A DNA stretch of 64,000 nt from DATBLE01 sp050258035 (GTDB lineage: Bacteria; Actinomycetota; Thermoleophilia; Gaiellales; Gaiellaceae): contig JBLMYA010000022.1 in NCBI GenBank assembly GCA_050258035.1, forward strand, positions 1 through 64,000, in the 5' to 3' direction. Shown here one piece after another: positions 36,112 to 46,584 of the stretch (its first letter is position 1; every line of letters begins with the position of its first letter). The notes under the pieces are model-generated. The model ran no database searches. It was given only the letters and a program-made list of their open reading frames with translations, and had not been told where the DNA came from. The translations under genes and the position numbers were made by a program.

Positions 36112-36794
36112 GTGGGCAGCGGATCCTGGTCGTCGACGACGAGCCGCAGATCCTTCGGGCGCTGGGGACGACCCTGCGGGGAGCCGGGTACGACGTGCAG
36201 ACGGCTGCCACGGCGCAGGCGGCACTCGCGTCCGCTGCTGCCCGCCCGCCGGAGGCGGTGATCCTCGACCTCGTCCTGCCGGACGCGAGCGGCACCGACG
36301 TGTGCCGCGAGCTCAGGACCTGGACCGATGCTCCGGTGGTCGTCCTCTCCGCCGTCGGCGATGAGCGTGAAAAGGTCGCCGCCCTCGACGCAGGCGCCGA
36401 CGACTACGTGACGAAGCCGTTCAGCGTCGACGAGCTCCTCGCCCGCGTGCGCGCCGTGCTGCGCCGGTCCGGACCGACCCTGGAGCCGGTGATCACGGTC
36501 GGGGAGCTGAGCATCGACGTTCCGAATCGGGCCGTGATGCGGAGCGGCAGACGGATCAAGCTGAGCCCGCACGAGTTCGACCTGCTCCGGGTCCTCGCGC
36601 AGAACCGGGGCAAGCTGCTCACGCACCGGATGCTCTTGCGCGAGGTCTGGGGACCCGCGTACCAGGTCGAGGCGCACTACATCCACGTGTACGTCTCGAA
36701 CCTGCGACGGAAGATCGAGCCGGATCCGTCACGGCCGCAGTACGTGCTGACCGAGCCGGGCGCGGGCTACCGGCTCGTCGATCCCGGCTCGTAG
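36108..36794 (+). CDS. kdpE: Response regulator KdpE (OmpR/PhoB family)
   Basis: The receiver domain has the acidic pair in ILVVDDEPQILRAL, phospho-acceptor Asp-54 (VILDLVLPD), Thr/Ser in VVLSAVGDE and Lys in DDYVTKPFSVDELLARV. The winged helix has RIKLSPHEFDLLRVLAQNRGKLLTHRMLLREVWG and HVYVSNLRRKIEPDPSRP. At 228 residues it is standard. GTG overlaps the kinase stop (GTGA). It likely binds the TTGA repeat array just downstream and activates the pump genes. Confidence 0.92.
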   Translation: MSGQRILVVDDEPQILRALGTTLRGAGYDVQTAATAQAALASAAARPPEAVILDLVLPDASGTDVCRELRTWTDAPVVVLSAVGDEREKVAALDAGADDYVTKPFSVDELLARVRAVLRRSGPTLEPVITVGELSIDVPNRAVMRSGRRIKLSPHEFDLLRVLAQNRGKLLTHRMLLREVWGPAYQVEAHYIHVYVSNLRRKIEPDPSRPQYVLTEPGAGYRLVDPGS

Positions 36795-36798
36795 GCCG

Positions 36799-36852
36799 TT
36801 GAGACAACCTTGAGGTAGTCACCCGAACTCTTGAGGTCCGGTTGATCCGGGC
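36799..36852 (+). promoter_or_regulatory. Four-unit TTGA repeat array, predicted KdpE operator
   Basis: TTGA occurs at 36799, 36810, 36831 and 36842, so the spacings are 11, 21 and 11 bp. The middle two units extend to TTGAGGT. Head-to-tail half-sites on an 11-bp period are the known binding pattern of PhoB/OmpR-type regulators, and the array sits between kdpE and the Kdp structural genes. The remaining 105 bp to the next start show no clear -10/-35 pair. Confidence 0.6.
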
Positions 36853-36956
36853 GGCCATAGCTTCGGTCTCGTGGAGACGGTGGGCAGGCTATTGCTCGGG
36901 AGCGACGGCGTTTGCCGCGGGCGCGCGGCCGATCTCGACGCGCGGGGGCCACGCTG

Positions 36957-37040
36957 ATGTACGACCTCGCCGGGCTCGCGGTCGCCGCCGGCTGCTTCGC
37001 GTTCGCGTTCGTCCTGATCTGGGTGCTGGCGAAGATCTGA
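36957..37040 (+). CDS. 27-residue membrane peptide of the kdp operon
   Basis: The reading frame encodes Met-Tyr-Asp, then a hydrophobic helix (LAVAAGCFAFAFVLIWVLA) ending Lys-Ile. Its TGA shares its last base with the kdpF ATG, so translation is coupled. Small single-helix peptides with a Tyr-Asp start are found ahead of kdpF in several Gram-positive kdp operons, where they are usually left unannotated. A role in assembly or stability of the Kdp complex is inference. Confidence 0.65.
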   Translation: MYDLAGLAVAAGCFAFAFVLIWVLAKI

Positions 37041-37129
37041 TGTCGTCGGGCGACGTCATCGGGCTCGTGCTCTCGCTGCTCGTCCTCGCATACCTCGTCT
37101 ACGCACTTTTCCGCGGTGAGAGCCTCTAG
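37040..37129 (+). CDS. kdpF: K+-transporting ATPase subunit KdpF
   Basis: A 29-residue peptide with one helix (VIGLVLSLLVLAYLVYALF) and a short charged tail ending Arg-Gly-Glu-Ser-Leu. The length and position, directly before kdpA with no gap (TAG next to ATG), match KdpF, the small subunit that stabilises the Kdp complex and binds at the KdpA surface. The ATG overlaps the previous stop. Confidence 0.85.
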   Translation: MSSGDVIGLVLSLLVLAYLVYALFRGESL

Positions 37130-38818
37130 ATGAACGGGCAGGGGATCACCCAGATCGTCGTCTACGCGATCGTCCTGATCGTGCTGGGCTACCCGCTCGG
37201 GATCTACATGGCCAGGATCTACTCCGCCGAGCGGCTTCCCCTCGGCTCGCTCGAGCGGGGCTTCCTGCGGCTGGTCGGGAACGCCCGCGAGCAGTCGTGG
37301 CGGGCGTATGGGACGTCGGTGCTGGTCTTCAGCGTCCCGTTCTTCCTGCTGCTCTACGTGCTCCAGCGGATCCAGGCCCACCTCTTCCTGAATCCCGACA
37401 ACCTCGCCGACGTTCCTTCGCACATCTCGCTCAACACCGCCGTCAGCTTCGTGACGAACACGAACTGGCAGTACTACGGCGGCGAGTTCACGATGTCGTA
37501 CCTGAGCCAGATGGCGGGGCTGGCGGTGCAGAACTTCGTCTCCGCCGGCGTCGGGATGGCCGTTCTCGCCGCGGTCGTCCGCGGCATCGCCCGGCGCTCA
37601 CGGGGCGAGCTCGGCAACTTCTGGCAGGACCTCTACCGCTCTTGCGTCTACATCCTGCTTCCGCTCGCCGTCGTCCTCGCTGTGATCCTGATCTCGCAGG
37701 GCGTCGTCCAGACCTTCCACGGGCATGTGACGGCGACGACGCTCGAGGGCGCGCAGCAGACGATTGCGCGCGGTCCGGCCGCGTCGCAGATCGCGATCAA
37801 GGAGCTCGGCACGAACGGCGGCGGCTTCTACAACTCGAACTCCGCCGTGCCGTTCGAGAACCCGAACGGCCTGACGAACTTCTTCGAGATGCTGGCGATC
37901 CTGCTCATCCCGGCCGGGCAGGTCTTCATGTTCGGCAGGATGGTGGGTGCGCGCCGGCACGCGACCATGGTGTTCGCCGCCATGTTCGTGATGTTCGTGA
38001 TCGGCGTGGCGGTGGCGTTGCCTTCCGAGCAACACGGCTCGCAGGTGCTGCGCAACTCCGGCGTGAACATCACGCAAGGACATGGCCAGAGCGGCGGCAA
38101 CATGTCCGACAAGGAGGTTCGCAACGGCATCGCCAACACCGCGTTGTGGGCGGTGGCGACGACGAATGCCTCCAACGGCTCTGTCGCGGGAGGCCACGAC
38201 GCCTTCACGGCCTACGGCGGCGCCGTGCCGATCGTGAACATGTTCACCGGCGAGGTGATCTTCGGCGGGGTCGGTTCCGGCCTCTACGGGATGTTCTTCT
38301 ACATCGTCATCGCCGTGTTCGTGGCCGGGTTGATGGTCGGCCGTACCCCCGAATGGCTGGGGAAGAAGATCGAGGCGCGCGAGATCAAGCTCGCCGCGCT
38401 CGGGGCGTTGTTCGTCCCATCGATGGTGCTCTTCCTGACCGCGCTCGCGATCACGACCAAGGGCGGCCTGGCGTCCATCTACAACGCCGGCGTTCACGGC
38501 TTCAGCGAGACGCTGTACGCCTACGACTCGCAGGGCAACAACAACGGCAGCGCGTTCGCCGGCTACGGCGCGACCAACTTCTCGGCCGACTTCGGCGCGG
38601 TCGCCATGCTGCTCGGCCGGTTCGTGCCGCTCCTGGCCGCGCTCGCGCTCGGCGGTTCGCTGGCGGCGAAGAAGACCGTGCCGGAGTCGGCCGGGACGTT
38701 CCGCACGGACGGTGGGACGTTCGTCGTGCTGCTGGTCGGGGTGATCGCCCTCACCGCGGGCCTGATGATCTTCCCGGCGCTCACGCTCGGCCCCATCGTC
38801 GAGGGGTTGACGAACTGA
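37130..38818 (+). CDS. kdpA: K+-transporting ATPase subunit KdpA
   Basis: KdpA is the channel-like, ion-selecting subunit of the Kdp pump, related to Trk/Ktr channels with four repeated pore domains. The selectivity loops are visible: SFVTNTNWQYYGGE, IKELGTNGGGFYNSNSA, an ALWAVATTNASNGS loop, and GYGATNFSADFG-type loop near the end. The helix-rich protein is 562 residues, close to the family's 557. ATG immediately follows kdpF, and its TGA overlaps the kdpC ATG rather than kdpB. Confidence 0.96.
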   Translation: MNGQGITQIVVYAIVLIVLGYPLGIYMARIYSAERLPLGSLERGFLRLVGNAREQSWRAYGTSVLVFSVPFFLLLYVLQRIQAHLFLNPDNLADVPSHISLNTAVSFVTNTNWQYYGGEFTMSYLSQMAGLAVQNFVSAGVGMAVLAAVVRGIARRSRGELGNFWQDLYRSCVYILLPLAVVLAVILISQGVVQTFHGHVTATTLEGAQQTIARGPAASQIAIKELGTNGGGFYNSNSAVPFENPNGLTNFFEMLAILLIPAGQVFMFGRMVGARRHATMVFAAMFVMFVIGVAVALPSEQHGSQVLRNSGVNITQGHGQSGGNMSDKEVRNGIANTALWAVATTNASNGSVAGGHDAFTAYGGAVPIVNMFTGEVIFGGVGSGLYGMFFYIVIAVFVAGLMVGRTPEWLGKKIEAREIKLAALGALFVPSMVLFLTALAITTKGGLASIYNAGVHGFSETLYAYDSQGNNNGSAFAGYGATNFSADFGAVAMLLGRFVPLLAALALGGSLAAKKTVPESAGTFRTDGGTFVVLLVGVIALTAGLMIFPALTLGPIVEGLTN

Positions 38819-39407
38819 TGTGGCGTGACCTGAGAGGTGCGGTGGTCGCGGTCGTCGTCCTGAGCCTGGCTTTCGGCTTCGCCTATCCGGCGGTCATGAC
38901 CGGGTTCGCGCAGGTCGCGTTCAAGGACAAGGCGAACGGCAGCCTGATCAAGCGGAACGGCAAGGTCGTCGGCTCGGAGCTCGCCGGACAGGAGTTCGAG
39001 AACCCCGAGTACTTCCACGAGCGGCCGTCGTCGACCTCGCCCGCCTACAACGCCGGCGCCACGACGTTCGCGAACCTCGGGCCGACGAACCCCGATCTCG
39101 CGAAGAACGTGAAGGCCGCAGCCGCCGCGGTCATCGAGCTCGAGGGCCCGTACAACCCGGGCCTGAAGATCGGCGACATCCCGGTCGACGCGGTGACGAG
39201 CTCGGGCTCCGGGATCGACCCGGACATCTCGCCCGCGTACGCGCAGCTCCAGTCCAAGCGGGTCGCGGCGGTCCGTCGCCTCCCGCTCCGAACCGTCCAG
39301 GAGCTGATCGACCAGAACACCGATGACCGATCGCTCGGCTTTTTCGGGGAGCCGGGGGTCAACGTCCTGAAGCTGAACCTCGCACTCGACAGGGAGCAGA
39401 GCTCGTA

Positions 39408-39408
<1 letters not shown>
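38818..39408 (+). CDS. kdpC: K+-transporting ATPase subunit KdpC
   Basis: KdpC is a single-span subunit that aids nucleotide use by KdpB. The amino-terminal helix is GAVVAVVVLSLAFGFAYPAVMTG; the soluble part has the family blocks GSELAGQEFENPEYFHERPSS, SSGSGIDPDISPAYAQLQ and LGFFGEPGVNVLKLNLAL. At 196 residues it is standard. It precedes kdpB here, whereas the common order is kdpA-kdpB-kdpC; its stop overlaps the kdpB ATG by one base. Confidence 0.95.
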
Positions 39409-41450
<2,042 letters not shown>

Positions 41451-42542
41451 GTGGCGCGAGGCCGGTATCGGATCCTGCTCGGAATGGCCGCCGGCGTCGG
41501 CAAGACGTACCGCATGCTCCAGGAGGGGCGGCAGGCGGTGGCGGAGGGCCGGGACGTCGTGGTCGGCTACCTGGAGCCGCACGAGCGGCCTGAGACATCG
41601 GCACTCGCCGAGGGGCTCGAGGTCGCCCCGCGGCTGCGTGCGGAGCACGGCGGGCTCGTGCTGGAGGAGATGGACGTCGACGGCATCATCCGGCGTGCGC
41701 CCGAGCTGGCGCTGATCGACGAGCTCGCGCACACGAATGCGCCCGGGATGCGCAACCAGAAGCGCTACCAGGACATCGACGAGGTTCTCGACGCGGGCAT
41801 CGACGTCATCTCGACTGTCAACGTCCAGCATCTGGAGAGCCTGAACGACGCGATCTTCGAGCTGACCGAAACGCGTGTCCGGGAGACATTCCCGGACCGG
41901 ATCCTCAACGAGGCGGACGAGGTCGTGCTCGTCGATCTGACCCCGGAGGCGCTGCAGGATCGTCTCCGGGCGGGCAAGGTCTACCCGCCGGAACGGGTGC
42001 CGGTGGCATTGGACAACTTCTTCCGCGGGGAGCGCCTCTCGGCGCTCCGCGAGCTCGCGCTCCGGGAGGTCGCGGAGGACGTCGAGCAACGGCGAGTCTC
42101 GAAGACGCTCGAGCCGCTGAGCCAGCAGGCGGTCGCGGAGCGGGTGCTCGCGCTGATCGAGCCCCAGCCGAAGTCGCAGCGGATCATGCGGCGCGCATGG
42201 CGGTCTGCCCAGCGGCTCGGGGCCGAGATGGACGCGCTCTGGGTTCGCCGTCCCGGTCGGTCTCCGACCGAAGCGGAGGTGACTCAGCTCGCCGCCCTGC
42301 GCCGGCTCGCGGTCGTCCTCGGCGTCCACTTCCTCGAGGAGGAGGGGGACGATCTCGTCGCGACGGTCCGTCGCGTCGCGGGTGGACGAGGGTCCACCTA
42401 CGTCTTCGTCGGAACACCCGACGAATCGCGCCGCCGGGAGATCTTCGGCGGGTCGCTGCTCTCCCGGATGGTCCGGGAGCTGCCCGGCATCGACATCCGC
42501 GTGGTCACGAGTCGCGCCGAACGGGACGAGCCGGCGCCGTGA
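41451..42542 (+). CDS. KdpD N-terminal sensor/USP module as a stand-alone protein
   Basis: Matches the amino-terminal half of KdpD and nothing else. Residues about 1-215 are the KdpD domain: Walker A in LLGMAAGVGKTYRMLQEG, VVVGYLEPHERPET, Walker B in LALIDELAHTNAPGMRNQKRYQD, and LTPEALQDRLRAGKVYPPER. A universal-stress-protein domain follows to residue 363 with VFVGTPDESRRREIFGGSLL. There is no membrane or kinase part; those lie in the separate kinase gene before kdpE. GTG start abuts kdpB; the end overlaps the next gene (GTGA). It may act in trans on the kinase or the pump. Confidence 0.88.
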   Translation: MARGRYRILLGMAAGVGKTYRMLQEGRQAVAEGRDVVVGYLEPHERPETSALAEGLEVAPRLRAEHGGLVLEEMDVDGIIRRAPELALIDELAHTNAPGMRNQKRYQDIDEVLDAGIDVISTVNVQHLESLNDAIFELTETRVRETFPDRILNEADEVVLVDLTPEALQDRLRAGKVYPPERVPVALDNFFRGERLSALRELALREVAEDVEQRRVSKTLEPLSQQAVAERVLALIEPQPKSQRIMRRAWRSAQRLGAEMDALWVRRPGRSPTEAEVTQLAALRRLAVVLGVHFLEEEGDDLVATVRRVAGGRGSTYVFVGTPDESRRREIFGGSLLSRMVRELPGIDIRVVTSRAERDEPAP

Positions 42543-43099
42543 TCGCCGCCGTCGTCGCACTCGCCGCGCTCGTCGCTCTCCTCGCCGCCGCGCTCGTCGC
42601 GCGCAGTGGTGTCCACCTCCGTCGGCGAAGGCCGGGAGAGCGCCGCATCCTGGTGCCGTTCAGCGGAGGCACACTCGATGCGACGGTCCTGGATGCCGCG
42701 ATCCGGATCGCTCGTGCGGAGGGCGCGACTCTCGTGCCTGCGTACATCGTGATCGTTCCCATGCGCTACTCCGAGGACTCGCCGCTGGTCGAGGAGGTCG
42801 GCGTCGCGATGCCGCTCCTCGAGGCGGTCGAGCGGGCCGCCGTGCGCGCCGGTGTTCCGGTCGACGCGAGGATCGAGAAGGGTCGTTCGCTCTCCCATGC
42901 CCTGCGGCTGCTGTGGGAAGCGGAGGATTTCGATCGGATCGTCGCTCCGGCGACACTTCAGGGTGGGTTCACGTCGAAAGACCTGGCGTGGTTGCTCGAG
43001 AACGCGCCCGCGGAGACGCTCGTCCTCAAGCCCGAGATGTCGCCGGGCGCGTCCCCTGCGTCACTCGACGGCGGTCGCTACGGACTCGCTCGGACCTAG
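42539..43099 (+). CDS. Membrane-anchored universal stress protein-like domain
   Basis: An amino-terminal hydrophobic helix (IAAVVALAALVALLAAALVA) precedes a USP fold: RRILVPFSGGTLDATVLDAAIRIA, AYIVIVPMRYSED and RIVAPATLQGGFTSKDLAWLLENAPAETLVLKPE. The ATP-binding Gly loop of classic USPs (GxxGxxxxxxxGS) is only partly recognisable. Anchored single USPs are uncommon. Its position at the end of the kdp operon with overlap suggests a role in K+ or osmotic signalling with the soluble KdpD half; this is inference. Confidence 0.75.
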   Translation: MIAAVVALAALVALLAAALVARSGVHLRRRRPGERRILVPFSGGTLDATVLDAAIRIARAEGATLVPAYIVIVPMRYSEDSPLVEEVGVAMPLLEAVERAAVRAGVPVDARIEKGRSLSHALRLLWEAEDFDRIVAPATLQGGFTSKDLAWLLENAPAETLVLKPEMSPGASPASLDGGRYGLART

Positions 43100-44284
43100 C
43101 TAGCTGAACGTCTCGAGCGGGCCTTCGTAGGAGCGGGCGCCGCGGACACACGAGGCACGGGCGGCCGCATATCGCAGGCGCGTGCAGCCGAGCCGCTCGA
43201 ACCGTCCGTTCGTGATCACGTTCAGGGTCTTCCCGAGCCACTCGTAGCAGGCTCGCTGGAACGTCCGGGCGCCCGCGCAACCGCGGATCAGTCCGAGCCT
43301 CGTCGAGGACGGCGCGAGCGCGTAGGTCTGGACGCGGAGACCGCGAACACAGTCCGCGCCCTCGGACGAGGAGAGGTGCGTGCAGGTGCGGAGCTGCTCG
43401 AGCGGGTCGTCGGAGCGGATCAGGGACGCGCCGGTCAGGCACCCCGAGAGCTGGAGGCCGCTCAGCCCGCGGCAGAGCGCGAGCAGGTCCTGGGCGGAGG
43501 CCGGTGGTCTCGCAGGCGGGCGCTCGAGCAGTGCCCGGTACCAGCAGACCCGCACGTACCGCGCCGGCTGTCCGGCGCAGAGCTTCCTCGGCGAGGTGAC
43601 CGCGCCCACCGTCCGGCGGGTGCCGTCCAGCCCGGCGACGGAGATCCAGTAGTCGTGGAAGACGCCCTGCGAGCAGTCGAGGGCGTCGCTCGGGCCGAGC
43701 TTGCTGCACGAGGCGAGGGCCGGGTCGATGAAGTCGTCGAACTGACGTGCATACGCGTGGCCGAGGCCGTGGATGCAGCTGTAGCGCTGGTAGCGCGTGG
43801 GTGCTCGGTGGCAGTCTGCGGCGGCACCCTTCGGGCCGAGCTTCCCGATCTGGGGGCCGAGCGCGATCAGGAGGCCGTGGGCGAAGCCCGCCGAGCAGCC
43901 GGGGTCGTTCGTCTTCGGCAGGTAGGTCAGGAGGTCGACGAGCGTCACCTTCTCCTTCGCGCCGTAGCGCCGGCCGACCGTGTGCATCATCACGTGGCAG
44001 TTGGCCTGGAGCCAGCCGCCGACCGAGTGGACATATGCGTCGATCCTGGGCAGCTCGTTCGCCGGGTCGTTCGTGTGCTCGACGAGGAGCGTCGCCTGGT
44101 CGATCAGGCACGAGCGGTAGAAGGGCACCGTCGCCGCGTAGCGGGCGCAACCGCCGAATGTCCGCGACTCGAGCGGGTAGCGCCCGTTGCCGAACTGCGC
44201 GTCGCCGACGCCGCCGTTGCCGAGAGCGGTAGCCGTGAGCGCGAGGGCGGCAAGGGCGGCCGCAGCCGGGATCCAGCGGCGCAT
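43100..44284 (-). CDS. Secreted cysteine-repeat protein of unknown function
   Basis: I do not recognise this family. After a signal peptide (AAAALAALALTATALG) the chain has 18 cysteines in nine pairs, at residues 46/59, 96/130, 158/170, 193/204, 236/247, 271/282, 301/312, 336/346 and 367/379. Eight pairs have 9-12 residues between them, and units recur every 30-43 residues, as in a helical-repeat solenoid stapled by disulfides. In six units the second Cys is followed by x-x-Gly, and three read C-x-x-G-x-x-H (CSAGFAH, CIHGLGH, CSQGVFH); CHVMMH also occurs. It is likely extracellular; metal binding by the His/Cys cluster is possible. It converges exactly with the USP gene. Confidence 0.7.
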   Translation of the reverse strand: MRRWIPAAAALAALALTATALGNGGVGDAQFGNGRYPLESRTFGGCARYAATVPFYRSCLIDQATLLVEHTNDPANELPRIDAYVHSVGGWLQANCHVMMHTVGRRYGAKEKVTLVDLLTYLPKTNDPGCSAGFAHGLLIALGPQIGKLGPKGAAADCHRAPTRYQRYSCIHGLGHAYARQFDDFIDPALASCSKLGPSDALDCSQGVFHDYWISVAGLDGTRRTVGAVTSPRKLCAGQPARYVRVCWYRALLERPPARPPASAQDLLALCRGLSGLQLSGCLTGASLIRSDDPLEQLRTCTHLSSSEGADCVRGLRVQTYALAPSSTRLGLIRGCAGARTFQRACYEWLGKTLNVITNGRFERLGCTRLRYAAARASCVRGARSYEGPLETFS

Positions 44285-44314
44285 GCTGATTGAGACTAGC
44301 CTCGGGTCGCCCGG

Positions 44315-46555
44315 TTAGCCCCGCGACAGCATCTGTTCGAGCAGCCGGAGCGCGCCGGCCTTGTCCAGCATGTCGTTCAGGTTCCCGCACTTCGGCGACT
44401 GGACGCAGGACGGGCAACCGTGCTCGCACGGACAGCCGGCGAGCAGCCTCGCCGTGTCTGCCGCCCAGCCCTCGAAGGCGTCGAAGCCGCGCTCGCTGAT
44501 CCCGACCCCGCCCGGGTGCCCGTCGTAGACGAAGATCGTCGGCCGTCCCGTCTGGAAGTGCACGTTCGTCGACAGGCCGCCGATGTCCCAGCGGTCGCAC
44601 ATTGCCCAGAGCGGCAGCAGCGCGATCAGCGCGTGTTCGGCGGCGTGCAGGCTGCCGAGGAGCTTCGGCATCTGCGCCAGGCCCTCGAGCATCCATGCTT
44701 CCGGGCAGAACCAGATCGCCTCGGTCTCGAAGGTCGTCTCCGGGAGGTCGAGCGCGACGAGGTCGAGCGTCTCCTGCGTCGAGGCCTTCTTCAGCTGGTA
44801 GGCGATGACCTGCTCGGTGACGGAGACCCGTCCCCAGGTGAGCTCGAGGCCGAGGCGGGACTCGACGCGCAGCGGCTCGTCGATCGCCGTCGTCGTGTCC
44901 TTCTTCGCCTGCGTGTACAGGTCGCCGTCGAAGGGCGTGACCAGCGCCTGCCGGGCGTCGAGGTCGAGCGCGGCCACGCGGTAGGATCGGCCGAGGTGCA
45001 GGTAGACGGCACCTTCGTGCACGGTCGAGTAGGCGCGTTCGCGCTCGACCAGGCCGAGGACGGAGCCCGTCTCGGTGTCGATCACCGAGAAGGCGTCCGG
45101 GCTGGTGGACCGCAACGGGACACGGGCGGCGGGGTAGTCGCGCCCGGCCCAGACGAACCCGGCCGGCGTCGCACGCAGCTCCGGAAGGAGGGCCGCCCGC
45201 TCCAGCGCCTCGTCGCCGAGCACGTCGCGGTCGGCGTCGTCGAGCGGCGCCTCGAAGGCGGCGGCGCGGACGTGTCCGTCCAGCACCCGCGGGTTCGCGT
45301 GGTCGAGGATCGCCGCCTCGACCTGCCGGCCGAGCAGTGTCTCGGGTTCGCGCATGAAGTACTGGTCGAGCGCGTCCTCGCTCGCGACCAGGATCGCGAG
45401 GCCGTGCCCGCGGCGGCCGGCGCGGCCCCATTGCTGGCGCAGGCTCGCGACGGTGCCCGGAAAGCCCGTCGAGATCACGCAGTCGAGCAGGCCGATGTCG
45501 ATGCCGAGCTCGAGGGCGTCCGTGGCCGAGACGCCGAGCAGCTCGCCGGCGGCCAGGCGCCGCTCGATCTCGCGCCGCTGGGCCGGGGTGTAGCCCGCGC
45601 GGTAGGGAGAGAGGCGGTCGCGGTACTCGCGACCGAGGCGGTCGACCGTGAACCTGTGGATCAGCTCGGCCGACTTCCGGCTCTTCGCGAAGCAGAGCGT
45701 GCGCAGCCCCTGGGAGACGAGGTCGGCCATCAGCCGGGACGCCTCGCCGAGCGCGCTCACGCGGATCCCGAGCTCCCCGTCGATGAGCTCCGGGTTCCAC
45801 AGCGCGATCGTCCGCTCGGCGCGGGGCGCGGCGTCGTCGCCGACCACGGTCATGTCGAGGCCGAGCAGCGAGTGCGCGAGGCCGGCGGGGTTCGCGATCG
45901 TCGCCGAGGCGAGCAGGAACTGCGGCTCCGCGCCGTAGACGCGCGCGATTCGGCGGAGGCGCCGCAGGACGTTGCCGACGTGCGACCCGAACACGCCGCG
46001 GTAGACGTGCGCCTCGTCGACGACGATGTACGCGAGATTCGCCAGCACGTCGCCCCAGCGGTCGTGGTGGGGGAGGACGCCGACGTGGAGCATGTCGGGA
46101 TTCGTGAGGACGAGGTTCGCCCACTTCCTGATCTGCCAGCGCCGCTCGGCGTCGGTGTCGCCGTCGTAGATCGCAGGCCTGAGGCGCGGCACCTTCAGCT
46201 CGGTCAGCGATCGGAGCTGGTCCTGCGTCAGCGCCTTCGTCGGATACAGGTAGAGCGCCCGCTTCCTCGGCTCGCGCGCGAGCGCATCGAGCACCGGGAG
46301 GTTGAAGGCGAGCGACTTCCCGCTCGCCGTGCCGGTGACGACCGCGACGTGCTCGCCCCGGCGTGCCGCGTCCCAGGCCTCCAGCTGGTGCTCGTACAGC
46401 TCGTGGACGCCGCGCGCCTCGAGGGCGACGCGCACCTTGGCCGCGAGGTCGGCGGGGAACGGGGCCGTGCGCGCCTCGCGGGCCGGCTCGTTCGCGACGT
46501 GCGCGAGCTCCTCCCCTTCGAGGATCCCCGCCCAGGGCGCAGCGCCCACCGCCAT
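44315..46555 (-). CDS. DEAD/DEAH-box helicase of the MrfA/YprA type (DUF1998)
   Basis: A superfamily 2 helicase: Walker A in VVTGTASGKSLAFNLPVL, DEAH in YIVVDEAHVYRGVFGSHV, motif III LLASATIANP, and motif VI QQWGRAGRRGHGLA. The carboxy-terminal DUF1998 region carries the four-cysteine cluster CPCEHGCPSCVQSPKC. This architecture is that of MrfA, which acts in repair of mitomycin-type DNA damage in Bacillus, and of archaeal Hel308-like relatives. At 746 residues it is typical. ATG at 46555; the frame is open upstream without similarity. ABM gene lies 29 bp upstream on the same strand. Confidence 0.9.
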   Translation of the reverse strand: MAVGAAPWAGILEGEELAHVANEPAREARTAPFPADLAAKVRVALEARGVHELYEHQLEAWDAARRGEHVAVVTGTASGKSLAFNLPVLDALAREPRKRALYLYPTKALTQDQLRSLTELKVPRLRPAIYDGDTDAERRWQIRKWANLVLTNPDMLHVGVLPHHDRWGDVLANLAYIVVDEAHVYRGVFGSHVGNVLRRLRRIARVYGAEPQFLLASATIANPAGLAHSLLGLDMTVVGDDAAPRAERTIALWNPELIDGELGIRVSALGEASRLMADLVSQGLRTLCFAKSRKSAELIHRFTVDRLGREYRDRLSPYRAGYTPAQRREIERRLAAGELLGVSATDALELGIDIGLLDCVISTGFPGTVASLRQQWGRAGRRGHGLAILVASEDALDQYFMREPETLLGRQVEAAILDHANPRVLDGHVRAAAFEAPLDDADRDVLGDEALERAALLPELRATPAGFVWAGRDYPAARVPLRSTSPDAFSVIDTETGSVLGLVERERAYSTVHEGAVYLHLGRSYRVAALDLDARQALVTPFDGDLYTQAKKDTTTAIDEPLRVESRLGLELTWGRVSVTEQVIAYQLKKASTQETLDLVALDLPETTFETEAIWFCPEAWMLEGLAQMPKLLGSLHAAEHALIALLPLWAMCDRWDIGGLSTNVHFQTGRPTIFVYDGHPGGVGISERGFDAFEGWAADTARLLAGCPCEHGCPSCVQSPKCGNLNDMLDKAGALRLLEQMLSRG

Positions 46556-46584
46556 CCGACGAGGGTAGCGGCGCGGGGACCCGC

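Noticed and set aside
43092..43107. CTAGCTAG motif between two genes, also near 59217-59230
   Set aside because: Produced by two convergent TAG stop codons close together; the resemblance is from the stops, not a shared element.
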